DNA of 38,922 nucleotides from a virus: positions 1 to 38,922 of IMG/VR virus record IMGVR_UViG_3300031746_001387; one strand, given 5' to 3'. Shown piece by piece: positions 14,785-23,797 of this stretch. Made by a program: the position numbers and the translations under genes. The first letter of the stretch is position 1; every line of letters starts with the position of its first letter. The notes beneath the pieces are model-generated. The model searched no databases, was not told where the DNA came from, and worked only from the letters and a program-made list of their open reading frames with translations.

Positions 14785-15923
14785 TAACGCACTCCTATTT
14801 CCTGTACATTCGGGTTACGTCCCCTCGCTGGAGGCGCAGTACGTGCACGCCGACCCATACCGGAGATACGTGCCTCAATCTTGCTGAGGAACTCGCGGAA
14901 CAATTGTTGACTCGCGCGGTCCTGCGGAACTTCACCTTGGGTTAGGATACGTGCTGTTTGCGCTGGTACCTCACCAACCCCGGAGCCAGGAAATGGTCCC
15001 TTCTTCCCGGCAGTAGACTCTTGGAAGAACGGAGCGTACCTCGCATCACGCGTGACGATTTCGCGGGCGGCTTGAACTTGATTGGCGTGGGCTTCTTGTC
15101 CTGTTTCAGCCATTGGTGGAGGCGCTCCCGGAGTTCCCTTGAGTATACGGGCTTCTTCGGCACGTTGTGCAAGGAGTCCACTCTCACGCAATGCGCGATA
15201 GTTAATCATGCCTTCACCGAACGTCTTCGCTTCGGGTCCATAAGGTGATGGACGAGGAGTCCCGATTTGCTTGTACTCGCCAGGTCTAGTCGGGTCAGGT
15301 ATCATCTGGCCCGGAGTAATAGGTGGAGGTATACGAGCTGGCGGGGCGGTCCCCGGTTCAATCGCCCCTTTTTTCACGTTGTATAGACCGCCTGGAGAGG
15401 TACGAAGTTGTGCGGCAGCCGCGGCGGCATCCGCTGATTTCCCCGCTTCAAGTGCTCGTATATACGCCAGTAACTCCCGCATACGTTGTGACGACGCGGC
15501 GGTCTCAGCGGTCATTCCCTGACGTTCAAGATCAGCGGCAGTCTTCCTCCCACCGGCTACGACTCCCCAACGCTGCATGGCACGGTTGTATGGCTCGTTC
15601 AACACATCACGTGCGGAAGTTACGCCTGCTTCCGTACCTCCGAAGTAACCAGATGAGGCACCGGCTAGTCCGGCCAAGATTCGGCGCAGTTTGCCCGGGG
15701 GTTGTTGCTTGGGCATCGCTTCGAGGTGCTCTGCGTAACGTCGTGTAGCAGGACCAACGTAGTACGCGCCTGCGCGCGCGTCGTTGGGAGGGTTGCTTGC
15801 AACGCCTTGCGTAGCGTCCCCATCAACGTCAACTTCCTGTTCACCGACTTCCTCGGCACCAGGAATTAGGAAGCGACGACGTCGACGTTCTTCTTCAGGA
15901 TCGAATAATGCTGGATCGAACAT
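14784..15923 (-). CDS. Probable internal virion protein, 379 aa (T7 gp15-position)
   Basis: The protein has an Arg-rich stretch near residue 12 (EEERRRRRF), an acidic patch, a central Ala-rich helical region (MRELLAYIRALEAGKSADAA) and long Pro/Gly-rich linkers. Composition and position between the 350-aa and 1467-aa proteins suggest a virion-internal or ejection protein. No enzymatic motif is visible. GGGGTGG precedes the ATG. Function is inferred from gene order only. Confidence 0.55.
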   Translation of the reverse strand: MFDPALFDPEEERRRRRFLIPGAEEVGEQEVDVDGDATQGVASNPPNDARAGAYYVGPATRRYAEHLEAMPKQQPPGKLRRILAGLAGASSGYFGGTEAGVTSARDVLNEPYNRAMQRWGVVAGGRKTAADLERQGMTAETAASSQRMRELLAYIRALEAGKSADAAAAAAQLRTSPGGLYNVKKGAIEPGTAPPARIPPPITPGQMIPDPTRPGEYKQIGTPRPSPYGPEAKTFGEGMINYRALRESGLLAQRAEEARILKGTPGAPPPMAETGQEAHANQVQAAREIVTRDARYAPFFQESTAGKKGPFPGSGVGEVPAQTARILTQGEVPQDRASQQLFREFLSKIEARISGMGRRARTAPPARGRNPNVQEIGVR

Positions 15924-15934
15924 GGTTCCACCCC

Positions 15935-16987
15935 TTAAACAACACCCGCAATACCCACGACCGCGCCAACCCCGGTTGAGATTCCCTTCATTATGTTCGA
16001 GAACAAACCAGGTTGAATCCCCATCTGAGTCAGCGCTTGTATGTCCTGCGATGTCAGCTGACCAGTCGTTTGGTAACTCTGGATGATTTGATTCATTGAG
16101 GTTGCGGCCTGTCCACTCAAACCACCGAACAGGTTAGCCATCTGACCGTAACCGGCTTGCTTAAGTTGTGCAATGGTCGTCTCCAAACCGGCTTGAGCAG
16201 TCGTAGTCGCACGTCGTCCAGCGGCAACTTCACCTTCCAACCCTGCAGCACCAGTCACACCAGCCCGACGACCCGCAGCAATACCGGACTCCAATCCGGT
16301 TTCAAGCCCTGCACGTTGTGCTCCAGTCGTTACCAATCCACCAAGTCCAGCCTCACGTCCAGCGCGAATTTGACCCTGCAACGCGACGTTCGCGGCAGTA
16401 TCTGCTTCTGCCGTTCTTCCAGCCGCTTCGCGGGTTAACCTTGCGGTTGAACTCGTGAAGCCCGGGGCATACCCACCTGTTTGAGCTTGGCGACGTGCGA
16501 GGTTGGCTCGCAATGCGTCGTAAATACCGGAAGTTCCAGCAGTGGACGATCTAATAAACGCTTGCGATTGTCCGGGCGTGAATCCGCCGGTTCGAGCATA
16601 ATTACCGTAACCAGCTTCAGCCGCCCCGAACGTGCGCCCCATACCGGCCCGTATACCACTAACAGCGTTCGGGTCGTACCCACCACCAGCGGCCATCGTT
16701 CCAAATTGAGTGCGGAGATTCGCTAACTGCTCCCCACCGTATCCACCAGTTGACGCCTGCTCTGACAACGTGGTACGAAGACGGTTAAGTTGCTCCTCAT
16801 CCATGCCACCAGTCTTGGCCATCTCCCCGAGACCACCGACTAGGCCAGGATACATAGCATTAGCACGTTCAGTAGCTTGCGTTCCAGCGGCACCAGCGGT
16901 TGCAGCCATTTGCTGCTGTTGGGCAGCATTAGCCTTGATCTGTGCCTGAGCAGCGTCCGAGGCAGCCTTACGTTCCTTTTTTCCCAT
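15935..16987 (-). CDS. Gly/Ala-rich internal virion protein, 350 aa (T7 gp14-position)
   Basis: The N-terminus is a charged helix (GKKERKAASDAAQAQIKANA) rich in Gln and Ala. The middle contains irregular repeats built on GG-Y/M plus LRT- or AGRRAG-like units, for example AAGRRAGVTGAAGLEGEVAA. The C-terminus has a small hydrophobic segment (GISTGVGAVVGIAGVV) that could insert into a membrane. These are typical properties of podovirus ejection proteins that form a channel across the host envelope. The start overlaps the end of the GNAT gene by 20 bases. Confidence 0.6.
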   Translation of the reverse strand: MGKKERKAASDAAQAQIKANAAQQQQMAATAGAAGTQATERANAMYPGLVGGLGEMAKTGGMDEEQLNRLRTTLSEQASTGGYGGEQLANLRTQFGTMAAGGGYDPNAVSGIRAGMGRTFGAAEAGYGNYARTGGFTPGQSQAFIRSSTAGTSGIYDALRANLARRQAQTGGYAPGFTSSTARLTREAAGRTAEADTAANVALQGQIRAGREAGLGGLVTTGAQRAGLETGLESGIAAGRRAGVTGAAGLEGEVAAGRRATTTAQAGLETTIAQLKQAGYGQMANLFGGLSGQAATSMNQIIQSYQTTGQLTSQDIQALTQMGIQPGLFSNIMKGISTGVGAVVGIAGVV

Positions 16988-17366
16988 TGAACACCTCAGT
17001 CATGGCCACACCATGACAACGAACGAACCCGAAGCGTTTCTCGAGAAACTTAGCATACAATTCAGGATATACAAATGCGTGCCATTCATCAAGCCCAACT
17101 TCCTGTGCTTCCTGCCTACCAAGTTCGTACAATTCTTGTATTACATTTGCACGCTCACTACGAGGTAATGATTTGTCAACAATTAATGCCACCTCCGAAG
17201 TTAGGCGTATGAAACCAAACCCAACAACCTTACCATCAATCTCGGCAACTGCAATTCCTAAACATAGTGGACTGTTCAAATCCGGGAACGGAAACTCACT
17301 ATTCGCTGCATGTAAGTCTTGCAACGGTTTAGCATCGTTATCGTTCATTGGACGAACAGTTATCAT
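16968..17366 (-). CDS. GNAT-fold acetyltransferase-like virion-module protein, 132 aa
   Basis: The start MITVRPMNDNDAKPLQDL, the strand pair GIAVAEIDGKVVGFGFIRL and the final YAKFLEKRFGFVRCHGVAM with the FGF turn are typical of GNAT N-acetyltransferases. The acetyl-CoA pyrophosphate-binding loop (usually Q/R-x-x-G-x-G/A) reads SLPRSERANV and is degenerate, so activity is doubtful. It lies between the nozzle/fibre genes and the internal proteins. Small GNAT-like proteins are seen at this spot in other podoviruses, so it may be structural or modify a virion protein. Confidence 0.65.
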   Translation of the reverse strand: MITVRPMNDNDAKPLQDLHAANSEFPFPDLNSPLCLGIAVAEIDGKVVGFGFIRLTSEVALIVDKSLPRSERANVIQELYELGRQEAQEVGLDEWHAFVYPELYAKFLEKRFGFVRCHGVAMTEVFNGKKGT

Positions 17367-18538
17367 GTTAGAAACTGGTTGTAGTTCGCCGGTACGGAGT
17401 AAGCATCAATCCGACAACAAAGATTCTGGTATGTTTTCAATGTTAAATGCCCAGGGAGGAAGAATCCTACCCTTACAGCGCCACTTAACACCGTGGCACT
17501 GCCAACAGTCATTGTCTTATGCCAGAACGGTGCCGTTCCCATGTAGACTTCAATGCCGCCTGCCGGGATGCCGCCAATTGTCGCGCCGCTGGAGTTGAAC
17601 AGAATGCGGAACGACTTCCAATACGGATTCATATGCCCTGAAGTTGTCCCCCAGCCAGATTGCTGCGCAAACGAAACATTGGCAACGAACTTGTATAGGT
17701 TCGCGGCTCCGGTGTAATACTGAAGCGCATAGAAGTCGGTTGTTTCTGCTCCTGGTTGAGCAATTACAATTCCCTGCGCAACTGCCGCAGCAGTCAGCGA
17801 GACGTAGTCCATTGCAATTAAAAGAAGCTCCCCTGTTGCCGGCGATAAGGAAACGTTCGACAACAGCATGAATCGAACTACTGCCGCGCTGGCTGCTGGG
17901 TTGAAGAATGTCAAATTCGGCACGCAGGTGCCGGTGGAAGCAGTGGTATCTGAGTCCGCGGTATTAACTGCTGCCACATCACCAATCACAAAGGCACCGC
18001 CGGACGCAAACAACGTAAAATCATTCGTAGTCGCTCGGTCCCATCCCCACAGGCGCGTGTATGGTGGCAGACCAGACCCCGGGATCGCTTGGACCCCTAC
18101 AGTTACTCGTTTACCGGCTATACTAATTGTAAGTGCGACATTTCCATTCTCGGTGAAATTCAATTCATCACATGCTCCGATCAAGGCCGCAGCCTTCAAG
18201 ATGTCAATAGTCAGCGCCCCGACTGGACTCGAAACTGGAGCCTTCCAACTCCAACCAGCTTCGCTGCGTATGTCAACTGTTGGTACGTAACCTTCCCTTG
18301 TACCCTTGATCCCAACGCGGGTCAACCCATTTGCGTCACGAGTGAGCAAGTCCCCTTTAGTCGTGAGCGGTAATTCTAACGGAGCGATCACTTCGTCCAT
18401 GCCGGACACGGAACCGATAGGAATGGTGACACCACGACCCCGACTTATCATAATCAGGGCCTCGTATAAGCGTGGATCATCCGACCGCAAGTGCGCGATC
18501 AAGTGCTCGATGCTTATTGGTTGGGGCGCATCGGCCAT
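17363..18538 (-). CDS. Tail-fibre/receptor-binding-like protein, 391 aa
   Basis: The N-terminal region contains LTTKGDLLTRDANGLTRVGI and, near residue 100, an RSEAGWSWKAP segment. This TTKGDLL...G...W pattern is common in phage tail-fibre proteins. The C-terminal 220 residues are beta-rich and lectin-like in composition, with many Gly, Thr and aromatic residues. It directly follows the nozzle-like gene, overlapping it by 25 bases, and its own stop overlaps the GNAT start. I infer a virion surface or receptor-binding role; the fold is not recognised with certainty. Confidence 0.55.
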   Translation of the reverse strand: MADAPQPISIEHLIAHLRSDDPRLYEALIMISRGRGVTIPIGSVSGMDEVIAPLELPLTTKGDLLTRDANGLTRVGIKGTREGYVPTVDIRSEAGWSWKAPVSSPVGALTIDILKAAALIGACDELNFTENGNVALTISIAGKRVTVGVQAIPGSGLPPYTRLWGWDRATTNDFTLFASGGAFVIGDVAAVNTADSDTTASTGTCVPNLTFFNPAASAAVVRFMLLSNVSLSPATGELLLIAMDYVSLTAAAVAQGIVIAQPGAETTDFYALQYYTGAANLYKFVANVSFAQQSGWGTTSGHMNPYWKSFRILFNSSGATIGGIPAGGIEVYMGTAPFWHKTMTVGSATVLSGAVRVGFFLPGHLTLKTYQNLCCRIDAYSVPANYNQFLT

Positions 18539-20799
18539 AGTGGTTTACCAAACACATCGACACGGGAAATGTTGAAGTAATGATTCACTAAGGTCACACC
18601 AAACTTGAGGTATATTTTCTCATTCTGGAAATTGAATCGCCGTGTCGAATCCTTAGCCGGACCTGATACAATTGTCAATGGTAAGATGCTAACCTCGTTC
18701 GTACCTTCCATTCCACGTGCAGTTAATGCCAGCGAACCAGCACCAGTCATGTGGAAGCGTGACCCAACAAATATATGAACCTGACCCGGCTTAACCTCCG
18801 TCTGAGATAATTCGTAGTAGGACGTGATTCCATACGTTGTTAAGTCCGCTATACGAGTAGAATTGTATTCCCAGGTGTAAATCCCATCTGTAAATGTTGC
18901 GGACAAACTGCTAAACCTGAACGCATACAACCCATCGGACAAATAAGCCATACGAATATAATTTGGGACCAGTGGAAATGTCCAATACTGCCATTTGATC
19001 TTCATGTAGTCGCCGGCTTCAGCCTCAGAGTAGTCAGCGACCAGTAGGTGTGAAACGTCGCCCGCACCGTCGAGGGGTAATGCGATGAACACCATCTTAT
19101 GAACGTGATCTTCGATAAGGTTCACCTTATGGAAAGCAGCCCAATTTATTCTGTCCCACACGGCTGAAATCTTCCACGTTAATGGGAACTCTCCATACGC
19201 ACCGTTGAAGGAGTAAATCCCAGCCTTCGTTGCGACGAGTAGACGATCCCCAACAATTGCACTCGTCGCATCGACCGATATTTGCGACACACCACGTAAG
19301 TGCGTTCCCTTAGCTTCATCAACAGGAAAGTAGCCCCACGAACTAGGAACATCGCCATTATCCTGCGTGCCGAACGTCCTACTATTCTTGAACAGATACA
19401 ACACGTCGCGTAGTATAGCGACGCTCTGCATCGAGTCGCCGTCTTCCTTATTGACGACTATGAGACCATCAACGGAATCGAATGATTCGATGTCGTCCGC
19501 GGCGCTCAGCCTGACCAATGAATTATTTGGGGTGTACTCACCCCATGTTACCGATCTACCCTTGTACATTCCAATTCCAACGGCTGATGGTACAGTCCAC
19601 AACTGGTCCATTAAGTAGCCGACTGAACTTACAAGTGATTCGTCGAGGAAATCAACTACAAGTGTATTCGTTGCAGGGTTGGTTAACTCCGCGCCAGCAA
19701 TTAAGAAGTATTCCTCCTCATCCGCCTTAGTTACAGCGAATAGTCGTTTCGTTATATTTGCTGGAAGGTCGGTGCTAAATGGAATGTTGGCCAGCGTGAC
19801 CTTATTAAATTGTCCTCCTGACAGATTCGCACCACCGAACGTCAAGTGCGTCCCTGCGGAGCAGTCGGTCAGTATATCATTACCGTCAGGACCAGCCTCA
19901 ATTGCAGTCAGCGTGACGACGTGACCCGCCCGTACACCAACTATTACGTCAGGGTTGACGTAAGTACCGGCAGAATAAGTCGTACCTGAACCTCCAGGTG
20001 CACAGTTGACCGCAGCTATGAGGTTATCCAGTGATGTATCACCGTTGGTAATGGCCAGAACTTCATATGGAATAGGTGGGCCAGTCAATGTGGTTCTGAA
20101 CGTGTAAAACGTTGGAATCGCGCCTACACGGACTACGCTTCCGTCGACTGGCGTCGTGTTGTCAGTCGTCAACGTCACCGTGGCCTTCGTACCAACGACA
20201 TTAACTGAGGCTGGAGTGAACGCACCAGCAGTATTTGGAACGTATGGGCCAAGCGGCACCCAATGTCCTGTGATAGTCTCACCGAAAACGGCAAACTTGT
20301 GCGTACCAAGCGAGACATTACCCGCACCTGCACCTTCAGTTGCCGTCATGGCAGTGGCACGTGCGAGCGGTGGACCAGCGGCGAGGTAGCAAGTTGGTAC
20401 GGTGGCAACAAGGAGTAAAACGTAGATGCTCACACCGCTAAGGCCAGCGGCTCCGTTATGCGGAGTGATGTAAACTCGGTCGAAGACGTTGAAGGCGCTG
20501 AAGTCAGTTGCGCCAGCCACCGTGAGGAACGGAGCCGCTGTGGTGCCGAGATAGAAATTACCCGCGTTGTCAAGGTAAATCATCCCTAGACCGGACGGAA
20601 ACCAACGAAGAACAGGGCCACCATAGCCTACGGTGTGGGACTTATGAATACCAGAACGTGTCCTCACATTGCCCGGTTGGAAGAACACGTTCTGGCATTT
20701 CACCGCATGATCTGGGGGTACAGAGTCCTCCGACGCACGGTCGAAAAGGCCCATGAAGCTCGACACTTCGCGCTTCGCGTAATCCTCGTCAAGGCGCAT
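18514..20799 (-). CDS. Tail nozzle (T7 gp12/tail tubular B-like) protein with inserted beta domain, 761 aa
   Basis: The N-terminus (SSFMGLFDRASEDSVPPDHA, then NVFFQPGNVRTRSG) and the later propeller-like strands (DGLIVVNKEDGDSM, ILRDVLYLFKNSRTFG, RLLVATKAGIYSFNG) match the layout of podovirus nozzle proteins. Length is close to T7 gp12. Residues about 205-330 contain an extra domain (FYTFRTTL, TSLDNLIAAVN, LTAIEAGPDGND) that is also found in two neighbouring proteins. The protein probably forms the end of the short tail. Position downstream of the adaptor genes supports the call. Confidence 0.65.
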   Translation of the reverse strand: MRLDEDYAKREVSSFMGLFDRASEDSVPPDHAVKCQNVFFQPGNVRTRSGIHKSHTVGYGGPVLRWFPSGLGMIYLDNAGNFYLGTTAAPFLTVAGATDFSAFNVFDRVYITPHNGAAGLSGVSIYVLLLVATVPTCYLAAGPPLARATAMTATEGAGAGNVSLGTHKFAVFGETITGHWVPLGPYVPNTAGAFTPASVNVVGTKATVTLTTDNTTPVDGSVVRVGAIPTFYTFRTTLTGPPIPYEVLAITNGDTSLDNLIAAVNCAPGGSGTTYSAGTYVNPDVIVGVRAGHVVTLTAIEAGPDGNDILTDCSAGTHLTFGGANLSGGQFNKVTLANIPFSTDLPANITKRLFAVTKADEEEYFLIAGAELTNPATNTLVVDFLDESLVSSVGYLMDQLWTVPSAVGIGMYKGRSVTWGEYTPNNSLVRLSAADDIESFDSVDGLIVVNKEDGDSMQSVAILRDVLYLFKNSRTFGTQDNGDVPSSWGYFPVDEAKGTHLRGVSQISVDATSAIVGDRLLVATKAGIYSFNGAYGEFPLTWKISAVWDRINWAAFHKVNLIEDHVHKMVFIALPLDGAGDVSHLLVADYSEAEAGDYMKIKWQYWTFPLVPNYIRMAYLSDGLYAFRFSSLSATFTDGIYTWEYNSTRIADLTTYGITSYYELSQTEVKPGQVHIFVGSRFHMTGAGSLALTARGMEGTNEVSILPLTIVSGPAKDSTRRFNFQNEKIYLKFGVTLVNHYFNISRVDVFGKPLWPMRPNQ

Positions 20800-20805
20800 G
20801 GCGTC

Positions 20806-21537
20806 CTACAACAGTTGGTTGAAAATCGCGTAGAACCCAATTGCCGTGAGAATCGGCCAGTCAGCATTGCCGAGGTCCGCTGCTCCACCGGCTGCGGCAC
20901 CTGGGACTGTACCCCCACCCATCGTGGTACCAGTTGCTGCCAGGTTGGTTTCATCCGTGGTCGTCGCGAGCGCGTTCGCGGTCACGCCACCGTAAATGGC
21001 CGTGACGACAACGACGTGACTGGAGACGTCGGCCGCCGTGAGCAGCGTATGCGCGACTGTTCCAGTGCTATACAACGTACCAGCTCCAGCGCCACCAGTG
21101 ATGGCCAGGAACAGGTTGTGCAAGCTGGCGTCGTAGTTGATACCGAGCAGGATTTCGTTTGGGATCGTCGGGGTGGTGCTCAACGTCGTCCTGAACGTGT
21201 AGACCTTTGCCCCGAGCGTGACGATCTTGCCACTCGTGAACGCGCCAGTGCTCCCCGTGAGTGCCGTCGCGGCCTTGACGGCGGCTCCTACCCCGTTGTT
21301 AGGGGTACGACACTTGAGCAGACTGGCACCAAATGTGCCTTGGTCACCATTGAGTAGTAAACCACCACTCACTGGGTCTGGGATGAACACGATCGGTGCT
21401 TGGCCTGACTGCACAACGGGACGGAAGTCAACGATGTCACCACCGGCTGGATAGTACCCACTCGGTGTCAAGGAACCAATGACGTGCGTCCTTTTACCAT
21501 CGGACCACTGATCGAGAACTGCTACTGCAACGGGCAT
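20806..21537 (-). CDS. Structural protein carrying the shared beta domain, 243 aa
   Basis: Residues 1-90 form a Gly/Val-rich beta region (MPVAVAVLDQWSDGKRTHVI onwards). Residues about 95-210 are a copy of the domain also present in the nozzle and one adaptor (VYTFRTTL, DASLHNLFLAI, VVVVTAIYGG). The remainder is Ala/Gly-rich and ends hydrophobic (FYAIFNQLL). The gene has 6- and 8-base gaps to its neighbours, so it is part of the late operon. It may be a decoration or tail-accessory protein. No enzymatic motif is seen. Confidence 0.6.
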   Translation of the reverse strand: MPVAVAVLDQWSDGKRTHVIGSLTPSGYYPAGGDIVDFRPVVQSGQAPIVFIPDPVSGGLLLNGDQGTFGASLLKCRTPNNGVGAAVKAATALTGSTGAFTSGKIVTLGAKVYTFRTTLSTTPTIPNEILLGINYDASLHNLFLAITGGAGAGTLYSTGTVAHTLLTAADVSSHVVVVTAIYGGVTANALATTTDETNLAATGTTMGGGTVPGAAAGGAADLGNADWPILTAIGFYAIFNQLL

Positions 21538-21545
21538 CTCTCCTC

Positions 21546-22172
21546 CTAAATTATACGCGTTCGGAAACGACGGTACGGCCGTCGTCTTGTCGGTAGACTC
21601 TGCGAACCTCTAACATTCGCGGCGATTATTTCTGACAATCGGTTCTGCGCGTCTTCATTGGAGTCCGCACCAGCTAACGCAGCAGTACGGGGGCCAAGGA
21701 ATGCTTCACCCAGAATGAATCCTATTGGATCGGTTTTGAGTACTGGAATTGTCAGTCCTTTGATATAGTCCAACCGGACCTCACGCGTGGTTGTAGCGCC
21801 TAGTAACGTGATGATTTCCTCACGCCAGCACCAATAACGAAGTGAATCAGACTGGTCAACGTCGGGAAGTTCATTAACTTCGGTCATGTCAATGAACCTT
21901 GATATAGGTTCCCCGACTGCCTTCTCCTTCATCAGTTGCGGCTCAATCAGGTCCGTAGGTTGATTAACACCGAGGTCAACGGCTCCTGCGAGGACGGTGA
22001 AAATCGCGCTGACCTCCTTAGTAACTGGCAATCCGTTGAGCCACAACTTCAATTGAAGCTCACGATGCGCTTGCTGCAGTTTCGGCATCAGGGTCGCATC
22101 AGTGAACTTCACGCCTCGATCATCGCCAAGGTAAGTTCGAGCTATCTTGAGTGCAACATCAACGTTCGCCAT
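21546..22172 (-). CDS. Head-tail adaptor/tail tubular A-like protein, copy 1, 208 aa
   Basis: The start ALKIARTYLGDDRG...FTDATLMPKLQQAHRELQ is the helical opening seen in podovirus adaptor and tail tubular A-type proteins. It is paralogous to the next gene upstream (22172-23158): both share HRELQ, DLG..QPTDL, MTEV, LRYW.W and GPRTAALA at corresponding places. This copy lacks the extra domain and instead has a basic, Arg-rich C-terminus (TRRRPYRRFRTRII). Its ATG overlaps the paralogue's stop. Position after capsid and before the nozzle agrees with T7 gene 11. Confidence 0.6.
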   Translation of the reverse strand: MANVDVALKIARTYLGDDRGVKFTDATLMPKLQQAHRELQLKLWLNGLPVTKEVSAIFTVLAGAVDLGVNQPTDLIEPQLMKEKAVGEPISRFIDMTEVNELPDVDQSDSLRYWCWREEIITLLGATTTREVRLDYIKGLTIPVLKTDPIGFILGEAFLGPRTAALAGADSNEDAQNRLSEIIAANVRGSQSLPTRRRPYRRFRTRII

Positions 22173-23158
22173 TACAACCTCTGTGCTGCAATGACCGCTT
22201 GCAGCCGTTTCTCCGCAGTCGCATCATAAACGTCCGCGACCTTGTCCCCACCAACTGAACGTGCAGCGAGCGCTGCTGTTCGCGGTCCAAGGAACAACTC
22301 GCCTTGGATGATTCCAATGCTCGCGACGCCTGCTCCGACACCACCGACTAGCAACGTATTCCCCCAAGATAGATGCGTCGAAGCCTCAGTCGTTGCGACG
22401 TCATTCCCACTGGTCCCCCCGACGATTGCTGTGAAGGTGATGGCATGAGTGATAACAGCACCAGCGGATACCTGCAAGTTCTTCGTGGTTCCCAGGCTGA
22501 ATTTCGTCCCGATACCAGCTTCAGCATTGACCGCTTTTTTGAGATTTAGCAAGCTGTCGTCAGCGTCGGAGCCGATCAAGACCTCATTGGGAACCGCTGG
22601 ACTTGTCAACGCTGTGCGGAACGTGTACGTCTTGCCGCCAGCGGTCACGGTGTCGCCAGTGGTGACGTTAACGTTATCACTCGTTAACACACCAGTCGCG
22701 GATACTGGAGTCGGTTCAGTGATCTTGGCACGGTACGTAATTTGCACGTCTCGACCAGCAGTCGAACCGAGGAATAGGATTAGTCCACCCTTCCACGCCC
22801 AATACCGAAGTGCTACAGCTTGTGCTTCGATTGGAACGTCGAAGACTTCAGTCATAGGAACGTAAGTCGTTATCGCTCCTGCTGACACCTTCTCGGATAA
22901 TGCAATCGGTGCGAGCAAATCCGTAGGTTGGCCCGCACCGAGGTCGAGAGCACCGAGTGTCACGGCAATAGCCCCTGAAGTCTTACGGAACTGCTCCGTC
23001 TTACCCGCGGCCCACAACGCATCCTGCAGTTCGCGGTGGGCCTGTTGCAAGAACGGAGTTAAAACATCCTCCGACCATAGTGACGGTCCAGCGAGCAATG
23101 CTGCTGCGTCACTTAGTAACGACTGAGCTTCCGCGATTGCGACACTTGCTAACGCCAT
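22172..23158 (-). CDS. Head-tail adaptor-like paralogue, copy 2, with inserted beta domain, 328 aa
   Basis: Residues 1-150 and 282-328 align by eye with copy 1 (FLQQAHRELQ, DLGAGQPTDLL, MTEVFDVP, LRYWAWKGG, GELFLGPRTAALAA). Between them, about 153-278, sits the extra domain (TYTFRTAL, PNEVLIGSDADDSLLNLKKA, FTAIVGGTSGND). The insertion falls exactly where copy 1 has only a short loop (IPVLKTDPIGF). Two adaptors in a row could form successive rings under the portal, or one may be a specialised version. Adaptor identity is inferred from gene order and pattern. Confidence 0.6.
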   Translation of the reverse strand: MALASVAIAEAQSLLSDAAALLAGPSLWSEDVLTPFLQQAHRELQDALWAAGKTEQFRKTSGAIAVTLGALDLGAGQPTDLLAPIALSEKVSAGAITTYVPMTEVFDVPIEAQAVALRYWAWKGGLILFLGSTAGRDVQITYRAKITEPTPVSATGVLTSDNVNVTTGDTVTAGGKTYTFRTALTSPAVPNEVLIGSDADDSLLNLKKAVNAEAGIGTKFSLGTTKNLQVSAGAVITHAITFTAIVGGTSGNDVATTEASTHLSWGNTLLVGGVGAGVASIGIIQGELFLGPRTAALAARSVGGDKVADVYDATAEKRLQAVIAAQRL

Positions 23159-23164
23159 GATTGT

Positions 23165-23797
23165 TCACTTAACGAACGATAACGCCTTGTACTTCTCGGA
23201 GTCAACTACGCACTTGCAAGTCGCGCAAATGACCGCATCCGGTATGACCGACGTGCCGCAAGCTGGACATGCCTTCACCTCAGCAGGTCGCGGTGGGATC
23301 AGCCACGGACGCTCCAGGCCGAGTGCACGAGCAGCGAACCGTTGCATGTCAGTGATGGCCAGATGCTGACGAATCTTCTCCCAATCATCGTCCGCAAGCA
23401 TGACGAGTTGTTGCAGCCAACCCTGCTGACGTTGAAGTGCAACCTTCGTCTCCGTGGCTAACTTGAGTGGTACCTCCCTAGGAGTTAACACCCCAAACGT
23501 CCAAAACAGCGCAGGGCCGCGCTCTAGGTTCACGCCGAGTTGTGCGTCGTGGTAATCCTGGACGATTGACCGCGCTATCTCGTATGAAGGTGTTTTCACC
23601 TCTAAACTTCGAGGTGGTTCGCTCCCCGGGACGTACACATAAGTTACGGACTCACCAACTACCAGTAACTGCGGAGTCTTGCCGTCCGACGCCGGTACGC
23701 GAAACGTGCCAGGATAGATTCCAGGTTTTTCCTCGAAAATCTCGAACGGAACGAACGAGATTACCGTACTAGCTGTTCTAGGGTCAAGTTCTGCCAT
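23165..23797 (-). CDS. Hypothetical virion-module protein with C-terminal zinc ribbon, 210 aa
   Basis: The N-terminal half is beta-rich and the middle is helical and Gln-rich (LQRQQGWLQQLVMLADDDW). The C-terminus contains CPACGT...CATCKC, a typical zinc ribbon. It lies between capsid-side unknowns and the adaptor paralogues, with its start overlapping the end of the previous gene. A head-completion or assembly role is likely from position. No other domain is recognised. Confidence 0.6.
   Translation of the reverse strand: MAELDPRTASTVISFVPFEIFEEKPGIYPGTFRVPASDGKTPQLLVVGESVTYVYVPGSEPPRSLEVKTPSYEIARSIVQDYHDAQLGVNLERGPALFWTFGVLTPREVPLKLATETKVALQRQQGWLQQLVMLADDDWEKIRQHLAITDMQRFAARALGLERPWLIPPRPAEVKACPACGTSVIPDAVICATCKCVVDSEKYKALSFVK

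Noticed and set aside
20635-21357. 240-codon open frame on the + strand
   Set aside because: It lies opposite the nozzle and 243-aa genes, which show recognisable shared domains and gap-free packing. The + frame is Arg/Cys-rich with no ribosome site or motif.
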